From Algoriphagus sp. (GTDB lineage: Bacteria; Bacteroidota; Bacteroidia; Cytophagales; Cyclobacteriaceae), in contig NZ_JABXIN010000006.1 of assembly GCF_013373065.1 (NCBI RefSeq), forward strand, positions 1-64,000: a stretch of 64,000 bases of DNA, given 5' to 3'. Shown here in pieces: positions 27,853 to 36,504 of the stretch. Made by a program: the position numbers and the translations under genes. Every line of letters begins with the position of its first letter. Positions within the stretch are counted from its first letter, which is position 1. The notes under the pieces were generated by a model. It did no database searches, had not been told where the DNA came from, and saw nothing but the letters and a program-made list of their open reading frames with translations.

Positions 27853-29049
27853 ATGTCAAATCAAATAAATATGACCCCAAGAATGGAACAAACCATGCGC
27901 TGGTATGGTCCCAATGATCCAGTCAGCCTCCGAGATATTCGTCAAGCAGGTGCTACAGGTATCGTCACAGCCCTTCATCACATTCCAAATGGTGAAGTTT
28001 GGCCTATTGAAGAAATCAAAAAACGAAAAAAGCTTATCGAAGATGCTGGCTTGACTTGGTATGTGGTCGAATCAGTCCCTGTCCATGAGGAAATCAAAAT
28101 AAGGTCTGGGCGCTACGAGGAGTTTATAGAGAACTACCAACAAACCCTTCGAAACTTAGCATCTGAGGGTATTTTTACGGTTTGCTATAACTTCATGCCC
28201 ATCTTGGATTGGACACGCACAGAACTGTATAAAGAATTGCCGAATGGCGCTAAAGCACTGTTTTATGAGAAAAAAGCAGTGGAAGCTTTTGACCTTTTTA
28301 TCTTAGAAAGACCTGAAGCTTTTCAAGAATACAGTCAGGAAGAAATCCAAGAAATCAAAACTTATTATGAAGCACTAAGTCCTGAAAAAAAACAGCTAAT
28401 CATCGATAATATTCTAAAGGGACTTCCCGGTTCTGAGATTGGATATACCTTGGATGAATTCCGTCAAATGCTTGAAACTTATAATGGAATTGATGAGAAA
28501 AAACTTCAAGAGCATTTACGATTATTCCTGGAAGCCATCGTACCAGTAGCTGAAGAAGTTGGAGTATTTCTCACCATTCACCCAGATGATCCCCCATTTT
28601 CCCTCTATGGATTACCTCGGATTGTTTCAACTGCAGCGGATGCTCGCCGAATTATTCAAGATAATCCAAGTCCTCACAATGGACTTTGTTTTTGTACCGG
28701 AAGCTATGGAGTCCGACCTGACAATGACCTATTAGCCATGATTCAAGAATTTGGGAATCATATCAATTTCATTCATTTACGAAGTACCAAACGAGATCAG
28801 GCCGGGAATTTTATCGAAGAGAATCATTTGGATGGAGATGTACCGATGGCAGCAGTCGTTCAGGAGCTTTTAAAAGTACAGGAACGAAGAGGAAAGCGAA
28901 TTCCGATGCGCCCTGATCATGGTCATCAAATGCTGGATGATTTAAGTAAAAAGACCAATCCCGGTTATTCTGCAATCGGTCGATTAAAAGGTTTGGCAGA
29001 AATAAGAGGAATTGAAGAAGCCTTGGTATTCCTAAGAAATCATGACTGA
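27853..29049 (+). CDS. uxuA: Mannonate dehydratase
   Basis: A 398-residue TIM-barrel enzyme that dehydrates D-mannonate to 2-keto-3-deoxygluconate. Conserved segments are [79 protein letters not shown] and [12 protein letters not shown], which hold the metal-binding His, Cys and Asp residues. ATG at 27853 follows the SDR stop directly; a GTG reading from 27820 would overlap the SDR gene and add unmatched residues. It overlaps the next gene by 8 nt. Confidence 0.95.
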   Translation: MSNQINMTPRMEQTMRWYGPNDPVSLRDIRQAGATGIVTALHHIPNGEVWPIEEIKKRKKLIEDAGLTWYVVESVPVHEEIKIRSGRYEEFIENYQQTLRNLASEGIFTVCYNFMPILDWTRTELYKELPNGAKALFYEKKAVEAFDLFILERPEAFQEYSQEEIQEIKTYYEALSPEKKQLIIDNILKGLPGSEIGYTLDEFRQMLETYNGIDEKKLQEHLRLFLEAIVPVAEEVGVFLTIHPDDPPFSLYGLPRIVSTAADARRIIQDNPSPHNGLCFCTGSYGVRPDNDLLAMIQEFGNHINFIHLRSTKRDQAGNFIEENHLDGDVPMAAVVQELLKVQERRGKRIPMRPDHGHQMLDDLSKKTNPGYSAIGRLKGLAEIRGIEEALVFLRNHD

Positions 29050-29593
29050 AAAGGAAAAAATGCTTGCAGGGGAATTGTATCAAGCAGGTGATCCACAGCT
29101 TGAAGCAGAACGCCTTCACGCACGAAAACTTTTGAAATCATTCAATGAATCTGATCCCGAAGACAAAGAAACCCGGATAGAAATTCTTCGAAGCCTTTTC
29201 GGAAAAATTGGAAAAAACCTTTGGATTGACCCCCCATTTTTTTGCGACTACGGCTACAATATAAGCATTGGTGACAATGTCTTTTTCAACTTTAATTGCG
29301 TGATTTTAGATGTCGTTCCTGTAAGTTTTGGAGACCGCGTAATGGTAGGTCCAAACGTTCAGTTTTATCCCGCTTCCCATCCACTTGATGCCAAGACCCG
29401 GGGTGAACTTTGGGAATATGGAAAAGAAATCCATGTTGGATCCGATGTATGGATCGGAGGAGGAAGTATCATTTGTCCTGGAGTCAGCATCGGAGATCGA
29501 TCCATCATTGCAGCGGGTACCGTTGTGACCAAGGATGTTCCATCTGATGTCATTGTAGCAGGAAATCCAGCAAAAATCATTCGAAAGCTTTAA
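29042..29593 (+). CDS. Maltose/galactoside-type sugar O-acetyltransferase
   Basis: A 183-residue left-handed beta-helix acetyltransferase of the Maa/LacA group: an N-terminal helical part ([31 protein letters not shown]) followed by hexapeptide repeats. The catalytic His is in [19 protein letters not shown], and [19 protein letters not shown] with [14 protein letters not shown] closes the helix. It uses acetyl-CoA to acetylate a sugar hydroxyl. It overlaps uxuA by 8 nt, which makes it part of the uronate operon, but its role there is unclear: overflow detoxification of non-metabolised sugars is one idea. Confidence 0.9.
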   Translation: MTEKEKMLAGELYQAGDPQLEAERLHARKLLKSFNESDPEDKETRIEILRSLFGKIGKNLWIDPPFFCDYGYNISIGDNVFFNFNCVILDVVPVSFGDRVMVGPNVQFYPASHPLDAKTRGELWEYGKEIHVGSDVWIGGGSIICPGVSIGDRSIIAAGTVVTKDVPSDVIVAGNPAKIIRKL

Positions 29594-29604
29594 CCCCAAA
29601 ACCA

Positions 29605-31380
29605 ATGAGTAGTTTCTATTCTAAAAAAGATCTGTTTTTTCAACTTTTCGAGCATTTAGAGGTAGAAAACCTAAATCGCTACCCCTATTTCAAAGACCAT
29701 CATCAAGAAAACTTCGAGATGGTGTTGGATGCTGCCGAACAGATTGCTCAGAAATCCCTGTATCCCCTCTTAACGGAGATGGATAGAAAAGAACCCATTC
29801 TTGAAAATGGAAAAATAAAAATCCATCCTAGGATGAAGGCAATCATACGGCAATTTGGAAAAGATGGATGGATTAATGCCACCTTCCCCTATGAAGAAGG
29901 CGGACAACAATTACCTTGGTCTATTCACTTGGCAGCTGGATATATCCTTCAAGCAGCAAATTACTCCGCATCGGTTTTCCCATTTCTTACCACAGGTGCA
30001 GCAAATCTGATTCGAACTTTTGGAAATGATGAGCTTATCAAACGCTTTACCCCTTCCATGTACAGCGGTGAATGGCAGGGAACCATGGCCCTAACCGAAC
30101 CTGATGCGGGCAGCTCCTTGTCGGATATCACCACCACAGCCTATCCAACCTCTACTAAAGGTGAGTACCGAATCAAGGGCCAAAAGATATATATTTCATG
30201 TGGAGATCATGATGCTTGTGAAAATGTTATTCACCTCATGCTTGCGAGAATTGAAGGGGCTCCAGCAGGGACAAAAGGAATTTCTTTATTTGTTGTACCA
30301 AAAATCATCCCTGAAACCAGCCTACCAAACGATGTCCTGACAGAAGGGCTCTATCATAAAATGGGCTACAAAGGTGCCCCAATTGCTCACTTGATGATTG
30401 GATCAAATGAAGGAGCTTTAGGATATCTTGTGGGGGAAGAAAATCACGGGCTCAGATATATGTTTCAAATGATGAATGAGGCTCGAATCGGTGTGGGGAT
30501 GAATGCAGTAGCCATTGCTCAGGCCGCATTTCAAGCATCTTTAGCTTATGCCAAGGAGCGGCCCCAAGGGAGAAAACTTACAGAAAAAGACCTTTCCAAG
30601 CCACAAGTCCCCATTATCCAACACGCCGATGTGAAAAGGATGCTTTTACTCCAAAAATGCGTCACAGAAGGCTCTCTTGCATTATTGCTTTACTGCTCCA
30701 AATTAATGGACGAGTCTACACATGAATCAGAAGAAATCAACAAAAAACAAAAGCACGCTCTATTAGAGTTGTTAACTCCCATTGCAAAAAGCTATCCCTC
30801 TGAAATGGGGCTTCAAAGTACTTCGGCAGCAGTTCAAATCTTAGGAGGCGCAGGATATACACAGGATTTTCCTGTAGAACAGTATTACCGAGAGGCACGA
30901 ATCCATCCGATACATGAAGGTACAACGGGAATTCATGGATTGGATTTATTAGGAAGAAAAATATTTCTTAACGATGGATTGGGATGGAAAATGTTACATC
31001 AACACATCGAGGATGATCTTTCCACTTATCAAGGTCCAGAGGATATTCGAAATCAATTTGAAAAGGGATGGAATTTGGCTCAAAATGCAGCAGCCTCCCT
31101 TTTACAAAAAGCACAGGAAGGACCCGAAATTTTCCTAGCAGACGCAACTCTATTTTTAGAATTATGCGGGATTATTTCCGTTGGATGGATGTGGATCAGG
31201 CAGGCAAGTCTCTCATCTATGAATATGAAAAAAGAAAATGCAGATACTGCTTTCTATTATGGAAAAATCGAAACAGCACGCTATTTTATGGAATATGAAA
31301 TTCCTAAAATAAGTGCATTATCTCAACGACTTCATAGCACCAGTTATCCAACACTTGATATGCGGGACTATTGGTTTTGA
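29605..31380 (+). CDS. Acyl-CoA dehydrogenase
   Basis: A 591-residue FAD enzyme of the large (FadE/AidB-like) acyl-CoA dehydrogenase type. The N-terminal helical domain is followed by MALTEPDAGSSLSDIT and IYISCGDHD (FAD- and substrate-binding middle domain), GLRYMFQMMNEARIGVGM, and the C-terminal domain with the catalytic Glu region HPIHEGTTGIHGLDLLGRK. It introduces a trans-2 double bond into an acyl-CoA. It starts 11 bp after the acetyltransferase and seems to be transcribed with the uronate genes, an unexpected association. Acyl chain preference is unknown. Confidence 0.9.
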   Translation: MSSFYSKKDLFFQLFEHLEVENLNRYPYFKDHHQENFEMVLDAAEQIAQKSLYPLLTEMDRKEPILENGKIKIHPRMKAIIRQFGKDGWINATFPYEEGGQQLPWSIHLAAGYILQAANYSASVFPFLTTGAANLIRTFGNDELIKRFTPSMYSGEWQGTMALTEPDAGSSLSDITTTAYPTSTKGEYRIKGQKIYISCGDHDACENVIHLMLARIEGAPAGTKGISLFVVPKIIPETSLPNDVLTEGLYHKMGYKGAPIAHLMIGSNEGALGYLVGEENHGLRYMFQMMNEARIGVGMNAVAIAQAAFQASLAYAKERPQGRKLTEKDLSKPQVPIIQHADVKRMLLLQKCVTEGSLALLLYCSKLMDESTHESEEINKKQKHALLELLTPIAKSYPSEMGLQSTSAAVQILGGAGYTQDFPVEQYYREARIHPIHEGTTGIHGLDLLGRKIFLNDGLGWKMLHQHIEDDLSTYQGPEDIRNQFEKGWNLAQNAAASLLQKAQEGPEIFLADATLFLELCGIISVGWMWIRQASLSSMNMKKENADTAFYYGKIETARYFMEYEIPKISALSQRLHSTSYPTLDMRDYWF

Positions 31381-31459
31381 GCTATTCCCAAATACTTTTC
31401 CTTTAATTGAAAAACATTTGTTTAATTTGGCTGTGTAAATTTTGAATATAAAATTTTAA

Positions 31460-32392
31460 ATGAAGCGAATTTTAGTAAGTGGTGGCGGAGGTTTTCTAGG
31501 AAGTCACCTATGTGAGCGATTGCTCAAAGAAGGAAACGAAGTACTTTGTGTGGACAACTTTTTCACCGGAAACCGAAGAAATATCCACCATTTATTAGAC
31601 AATAAGAACTTCGAGTTATTACGACATGATATCACCCACCCGCTGTATGTGGAAGTGGATGAGATTTACAATTTAGCATGTCCTGCCTCCCCTATTCATT
31701 ATCAATTTGACCCTGTTCAAACAACGAAAACATCGGTCATTGGTGCCATGAATATGTTGGGATTAGCAAAGCGTTTAAAAATAAAAGTACTTCAGGCGAG
31801 TACTTCAGAGGTCTACGGTGATCCTGAAATCCATCCTCAACCTGAATCCTATCGTGGAAATGTAAATACCTTAGGACCACGAGCCTGCTATGATGAGGGA
31901 AAACGCTGTGCGGAAACCCTATTCTTCGACTACCATCGACAGCATGAGGTTCCGATTAAGGTGATGCGAATTTTCAACACCTATGGACCAAGAATGCATC
32001 CAAATGATGGCCGCGTAGTAAGTAATTTTATTGTGCAGGCTTTAAAGGGTCAAGACATCACCATTTATGGAGATGGAAAACAAACACGTTCTTTCTGCTA
32101 CGTTGACGACCTCATTGAAGGAATGTATCGTCTGATGAATTCAAGAGATGGTTTTACAGGTCCAGTAAATATTGGAAACCCAGGGGAATTCACCATGTTG
32201 GAGTTGGCGAACTTAGTTTTAGAATTGACTGAAAGTAAAAGCCAACTGAAATTTCTTCCCCTACCGCAGGATGACCCAATGCAGCGAAAACCTGTTATAG
32301 ATTTGGCCAAGAAAGAATTGGGTTGGGAACCTACCATTCCACTTCGAGAAGGATTACTGAAAACAATAGAATATTTCAGGGAAGTAATTTAA
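31460..32392 (+). CDS. UDP-glucuronate decarboxylase (UDP-xylose synthase)
   Basis: A 310-residue extended SDR enzyme that oxidises and decarboxylates UDP-glucuronate to UDP-xylose. Motifs are [46 protein letters not shown] (the TSE segment and downstream loop are characteristic of UXS), [12 protein letters not shown] with Tyr-x3-Lys, and [20 protein letters not shown]. Length is typical of the soluble bacterial form. It is a single gene with its own terminator. The product would feed glycans built by the glycosyltransferases in this window. Confidence 0.93.
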   Translation: MKRILVSGGGGFLGSHLCERLLKEGNEVLCVDNFFTGNRRNIHHLLDNKNFELLRHDITHPLYVEVDEIYNLACPASPIHYQFDPVQTTKTSVIGAMNMLGLAKRLKIKVLQASTSEVYGDPEIHPQPESYRGNVNTLGPRACYDEGKRCAETLFFDYHRQHEVPIKVMRIFNTYGPRMHPNDGRVVSNFIVQALKGQDITIYGDGKQTRSFCYVDDLIEGMYRLMNSRDGFTGPVNIGNPGEFTMLELANLVLELTESKSQLKFLPLPQDDPMQRKPVIDLAKKELGWEPTIPLREGLLKTIEYFREVI

Positions 32393-32411
32393 TTTACTTC
32401 GCCCCTACTTC

Positions 32412-32442
32412 AATCCTGCTTCCTCTCGAGGCAGGATTTTTT
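32412..32442 (+). terminator. Terminator after the UDP-xylose synthase gene
   Basis: An 8-bp perfect stem AATCCTGC / GCAGGATT (32412-32419 with 32431-32438) with an 11-nt loop, followed by T residues. Confidence 0.82.
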
Positions 32443-32517
32443 GTTGGATGAAATTCTTGGAATAATTCAACTTGTCCTTGGTTTCGATTTTTTCTAATTT
32501 CCAAAAAATTAACAGCC

Positions 32518-34038
32518 ATGAAAAAATTGATTTTCCTCCTTTTGATTTCCTTTTCCACTTTGGGATATTCTCAAACACAACCCACAAAAGCTGTTTTGGA
32601 ATCCTGGACGGATGATTACTGGCAACATGGATTAAACCTCCTGACAGAAATAGTCCAAATGCCTAATGATGCGGTTTATCCGGAACAAATCGAAACAAAT
32701 ATTCAATGGTGTGAAACTCAATTTTCAGAAAGAAACTGGAGCCATGAGCGATTGGAAACGGGAGGAATACCAATTCTGCTAGCGCATAAAGAAAATCCAA
32801 CGGCCAATAAGACAATCTTATTTTATTTTCATATCGATGGACAAGCTGTAGACAAAAGCAAGTGGAACCAACCAGATCCCTATCAAGCAGTTTTGAAAGA
32901 AAGAAATTCAAATGGAGACTGGGCGATTATTGATTTCGACCGATTGAAAAACGAATACAATCCGGATTGGAGAATATTTGCCCGTTCAACCTCAGATGAC
33001 AAAGGACCATTTGCCATGTTTTTGACAGCTTGGGATGCACTTGTAGATAATAAATCCTTACCTGATTATTCCATTAAAATCATTTTGGATTTTGAAGAAG
33101 AGCAAGGTTCTCCACGACTTCCTAAAGCAGTACTTGATTACAAAGATAAGCTCGCGGCAGACCTTATGCTGATCATGGATGGACCGCGGCATATTTCTAA
33201 TTTGCCAACACTGAGTTATGGCGCAAGAGGTATTTCAGAAATGACCCTAACTACTTATGGTCCCAAATTACCTCAACATAGCGGGCATTTTGGAAACTAT
33301 GCACCCAATCCTGCTTTTTTACTTTCTCAGCTTTTGGCAAGCATGAAAGATGAAAATGGACGGGTCAGCATACCCGGTTATTATGACGGAATCCAATTCT
33401 CCGAACAAGAACGAAAAATCTTAGAGGCAGTACCGGATGATGAAGCAACCATTCAATCCCGCCTAGGAATCGGACGGACGGATGAAGTCGGAAAAACCTA
33501 CCAAGAAAGCATTCAATATCCATCTTTAAATATTAGAGGAATGTCTTCCGCATGGGTTGGCCCTGAAGCGAGGACCATAGTACCTGCTACCGCGTTGGCA
33601 GAATTAGATATCCGCTTGGTACCCGAATCAGATCCAAAACGACTTTTTTCATTAATCAGAAAGCATATTGAAGATCAAGGGTTCCATATTTTGGACCATG
33701 AGCCAAGTGATGAGGAAAGGATGAAATATCCAAAAATCGTAAAAATGGAAAGCAAAATTTCCTACCAAGCGTTTCGAACCCCAATGGATTCACCAGCAGG
33801 AGAATGGCTTCGTTCTGCCATGTACCGAGCCTTTGAACAAAATCCGGTTCAAATTCGCATTTCAGGCGGAAGTATTCCGATTTCACCTTTCGTCGATGCA
33901 TTAAACATTCCAGCAGTGACTATCCCTACCGTCAATTCAGATAACAACCAACACAGTCCCAATGAGAATATACGGCTTGGAAACTACAAGGAGGGAATTC
34001 AGACGATTTTGAGTGTATTGACGCAGCCTTTGCAATAA
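32518..34038 (+). CDS. Exported M20/M28-type metallopeptidase
   Basis: A 506-residue di-zinc peptidase with an N-terminal signal peptide (to about GYSQ). Metal and catalytic motifs of the M20 family are visible: ILFYFHIDGQAVD (His-x-Asp), STSDDKGPFAM (bridging Asp), ILDFEEEQGSPRL (general base and ligand Glu) and NQHSPNENIRLGNY (final His). An insert of about 150 residues in the middle forms the dimerisation domain. It probably acts in the periplasm on a dipeptide, aminoacyl or N-acyl compound. It sits between UXS and the NrtR-like gene, and its stop is 4 bp from that convergent gene. Confidence 0.88.
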   Translation: MKKLIFLLLISFSTLGYSQTQPTKAVLESWTDDYWQHGLNLLTEIVQMPNDAVYPEQIETNIQWCETQFSERNWSHERLETGGIPILLAHKENPTANKTILFYFHIDGQAVDKSKWNQPDPYQAVLKERNSNGDWAIIDFDRLKNEYNPDWRIFARSTSDDKGPFAMFLTAWDALVDNKSLPDYSIKIILDFEEEQGSPRLPKAVLDYKDKLAADLMLIMDGPRHISNLPTLSYGARGISEMTLTTYGPKLPQHSGHFGNYAPNPAFLLSQLLASMKDENGRVSIPGYYDGIQFSEQERKILEAVPDDEATIQSRLGIGRTDEVGKTYQESIQYPSLNIRGMSSAWVGPEARTIVPATALAELDIRLVPESDPKRLFSLIRKHIEDQGFHILDHEPSDEERMKYPKIVKMESKISYQAFRTPMDSPAGEWLRSAMYRAFEQNPVQIRISGGSIPISPFVDALNIPAVTIPTVNSDNNQHSPNENIRLGNYKEGIQTILSVLTQPLQ

Positions 34039-34042
34039 AAAA

Positions 34043-34735
34043 TCACTTCTTGAAGCTATATAAATATGGAGCTTTGTGTGAACCTCCAGAAAACAGCTTC
34101 TCATGACGTTGCAAAATCCCCAAACTCAGCATTTTCCGTTGGAAATTAGCCCGATTCAAATTCTCACCTAAAATAGCTTCATATACTTGTTGCAGCTCTT
34201 TCATGGTAAACCTTTCGGGTAACAAATTGACCGATAGTAACTTTTGATCTAAATGTGTTCGAAGGTGCTCTAGGGCTTTTTGAACGATAAAGTTATGATC
34301 AAAAAGTAAGTCAGGAATGGAGTCAACATCGTACCAGTTAATCGAATCTGATAGTGCATCCGGCATAGGCTCTACCTTTTCATAGTCGATCAAAGCATAA
34401 TATCCTACAGAAATAAACCGATCAAGCAACCAATGATTTTCAGGAAGATTAGCGTCCTGAGCTTCCAATATTTTCTGCATAATTTCAGGACGAACTCGTT
34501 CTAAACTTCCAAAGGTGTAAAATTGCTCTAAGTAAACTTGGTCTAAGCCGGTCCGTTCTCTGAGCCCTCGAATCACTGCTTCGTCTAAAGGTTCATTTTT
34601 TTTGACAAAACCTCCTGGTAAGGCAAGCCAACCTGTATTATGATACTCAATAAGTAAAATTTTAAGCTTTTCACCGGAGAAGCCAAAAATAACTGAGTCG
34701 TATGCAATGTGCGGAAGGTATTCCGAGTTGTTCAA
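34043..34735 (-). CDS. NrtR/AraR-like Nudix-domain transcriptional regulator
   Basis: A 230-residue protein with an N-terminal Nudix domain (about 1-150) and a C-terminal winged helix (about 160-230, MKELQQVYEAILGENLNRAN). The Nudix box reads GGFVKKNEPLDEAVIRGL then RERTGL: the required Arg-Glu is Arg-Gly and the Glu-Glu is Glu-Arg, so hydrolysis is probably lost. This is the pattern of NrtR-family regulators, which in Bacteroidota include sugar-responsive repressors. There is no ATG; TTG at 34735 is the only sensible start. It diverges from a carboxylesterase gene with a 23-bp palindrome between them, its likely operator. Confidence 0.85.
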   Translation of the reverse strand: MNNSEYLPHIAYDSVIFGFSGEKLKILLIEYHNTGWLALPGGFVKKNEPLDEAVIRGLRERTGLDQVYLEQFYTFGSLERVRPEIMQKILEAQDANLPENHWLLDRFISVGYYALIDYEKVEPMPDALSDSINWYDVDSIPDLLFDHNFIVQKALEHLRTHLDQKLLSVNLLPERFTMKELQQVYEAILGENLNRANFQRKMLSLGILQRHEKLFSGGSHKAPYLYSFKK

Positions 34736-34794
34736 AGCGGATCTAGTTTTAAAATTTCCTCAAATAAATAGGAATTCAGACAAAATGCAATTAC

Positions 34795-34817
34795 TATTGT
34801 TTCAAACAGATACAATA
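34795..34817. promoter_or_regulatory. Candidate operator of the NrtR-like regulator
   Basis: A 23-bp imperfect palindrome with arms TATTGTTTC and GATACAATA (8 of 9 pairs match) around a 5-nt centre. It lies 13 bp before the carboxylesterase ATG and in the shared upstream region of the regulator. Size and AT-rich arms suit NrtR-type sites. Confidence 0.5.
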
Positions 34818-34830
34818 AATAAAAACTAAG

Positions 34831-36471
34831 ATGAAAAAACCAATCTTGGTGTTTTTATTCGCGCTTTCGCAAATGACACTTCAAGCTCAAGATTTTAGCG
34901 TAAAAAACAATGGATTTCCTGTGAAACGAAGCATTCAGAATGGAGTAATAGAAGGCATTTATGATACGCAAACAGGTATTCAAAAATATTTTGGAATTCC
35001 TTATGCGCAACCGCCTTTAGGACCATTGCGATGGAAAGCACCAGTCCCCCCAAAAGATTGGGACGGGGTAAAAGAAACCAAAAGTTTTGGTCCTAGAGCA
35101 ATCCAAGCTCCTGTTTTTGGAGATATGAATTTTAGATCTGATGGAATAAGCGAAGACTGCCTGTATTTAAATGTTTGGTCACCAGCGAAGCAAAATGAAA
35201 AGAACTTACCTGTACTCGTTTATTTCTACGGAGGAGGATTTGTAGCTGGAGATGGCAGCGAGCCTCGATATGATGGAGAAAGCATGGCCCAAAAAGGGAT
35301 CGTTGTAGTAACTGTTAATTACCGCTTAGAACTTTTTGGTTTCTTTTCCCATCCTGAATTGTCAGCCGAAACTACCTACAAAGGATCAGGGAATTACGGA
35401 TTAATGGATCAAAATCTTGCCTTGCAGTGGGTGAAAAACAACATCCAAGCTTTTGGAGGAGACCCCAATAAAGTCACCATTGCAGGAGAGTCAGCAGGTT
35501 CCATTTCCGTCAGTTACCAAATGGCCTCTCCCCTTTCCAAAAATCTAATTGCTAGAGCTATTGGCGAAAGTGGGGCTGGAATAAACCCAACTCTTGCTCC
35601 CGTTCCACTTCAGGATGCCGAACAAATCGGGAAAGAATTTGCGGAAGCTGCAGGCATTCCTTCTATTGAAGAAATGCGGAAGCTTTCCACTCAAGAGCTT
35701 TATGAAATTTATCAAGCTTCGGGACGCTTTGGATTCCCTGTTGTCATTGACGGATATTTCCTACCAAAGACACTTCCTGAAATATTTGAAGCGAAGGAAC
35801 AAGCGCAAGTTCCGCTTTTGGCTGGATGGAATTCTGCTGAAATTCCCGGTATGGCTTTTATGCAAGGAAAACCCTACACTCCTGAAAATTTCATCGAAAA
35901 AGTAAAAGAAACCTATCCGGAAAAATGGGAGGAAGTTTTAGCATTACACCCACATGCCACTACAGAGGAAGTGGAGCAATCAGCTACTGATTTGGCATCC
36001 GACCGTTTTATCGCCTATAGTACATGGAAATGGTTGGACCTTCATTCAAAAAATTCCAATCAACCTGTCTATCGATACCTCTATAGTAAACATCGTCCTC
36101 CCTTACGAGATTCTAATCTCATGTCAGGGCTTGCTGGTGGAACGATGGAGCGAAATGGACAAGAACCTCCAAAGGCAATAGGTGCCCCCCATGCTTGTGA
36201 AATTGAATATGCCATGGGAAATCTGCATTTAGTGCATGACTATGCTTGGGAGAAAGAGGATTATCAAGTTTCAGAAGTTTTTCAAAACTATTTTGCCAAT
36301 TTCATTAAAACAGGAAATCCAAATGGAGAAAACCTTCCGAATTGGGAAGCAATAGAAAAAGGATCTTCTAATCCTGCTTATCTAATTATTGATACCAAAA
36401 CCAAACTGGAAAAATCGAAAGTTGAATTGCGATATCAATTTCATGATAAGTTTTATGGAAACCAACCATAA
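34831..36471 (+). CDS. Exported carboxylesterase type B
   Basis: A 546-residue alpha/beta hydrolase with a signal peptide (to about TLQAQ). The type-B esterase signatures are present: YFGIPYAQPPLGPLRWKAP, SEDCLYLNVW, the oxyanion-hole YFYGGGFVAGDG, nucleophile Ser in TIAGESAGSISV and the catalytic His in GAPHACEIEYAMGN. It probably hydrolyses an ester in the periplasm or outside the cell, such as an acetyl or aryl ester on a plant polysaccharide. The palindrome upstream and the divergent NrtR-like gene suggest substrate-dependent induction. A clear terminator follows. Confidence 0.92.
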   Translation: MKKPILVFLFALSQMTLQAQDFSVKNNGFPVKRSIQNGVIEGIYDTQTGIQKYFGIPYAQPPLGPLRWKAPVPPKDWDGVKETKSFGPRAIQAPVFGDMNFRSDGISEDCLYLNVWSPAKQNEKNLPVLVYFYGGGFVAGDGSEPRYDGESMAQKGIVVVTVNYRLELFGFFSHPELSAETTYKGSGNYGLMDQNLALQWVKNNIQAFGGDPNKVTIAGESAGSISVSYQMASPLSKNLIARAIGESGAGINPTLAPVPLQDAEQIGKEFAEAAGIPSIEEMRKLSTQELYEIYQASGRFGFPVVIDGYFLPKTLPEIFEAKEQAQVPLLAGWNSAEIPGMAFMQGKPYTPENFIEKVKETYPEKWEEVLALHPHATTEEVEQSATDLASDRFIAYSTWKWLDLHSKNSNQPVYRYLYSKHRPPLRDSNLMSGLAGGTMERNGQEPPKAIGAPHACEIEYAMGNLHLVHDYAWEKEDYQVSEVFQNYFANFIKTGNPNGENLPNWEAIEKGSSNPAYLIIDTKTKLEKSKVELRYQFHDKFYGNQP

Positions 36472-36477
36472 ATGAAT

Positions 36478-36504
36478 AAGGAGCTTTTCAGCTCCTTTTT
36501 TTTT
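36478..36504. terminator. Terminator between carboxylesterase and helicase genes
   Basis: An 8-bp perfect stem AAGGAGCT / AGCTCCTT with a TTTC loop, followed by seven T on the plus strand. It overlaps the last codon of the convergent helicase gene. Confidence 0.88.

Noticed and set aside
29306..29605. 99-residue minus-strand open frame
   Set aside because: Opposite the hexapeptide-repeat acetyltransferase; periodic composition arises from the repeats on the other strand.
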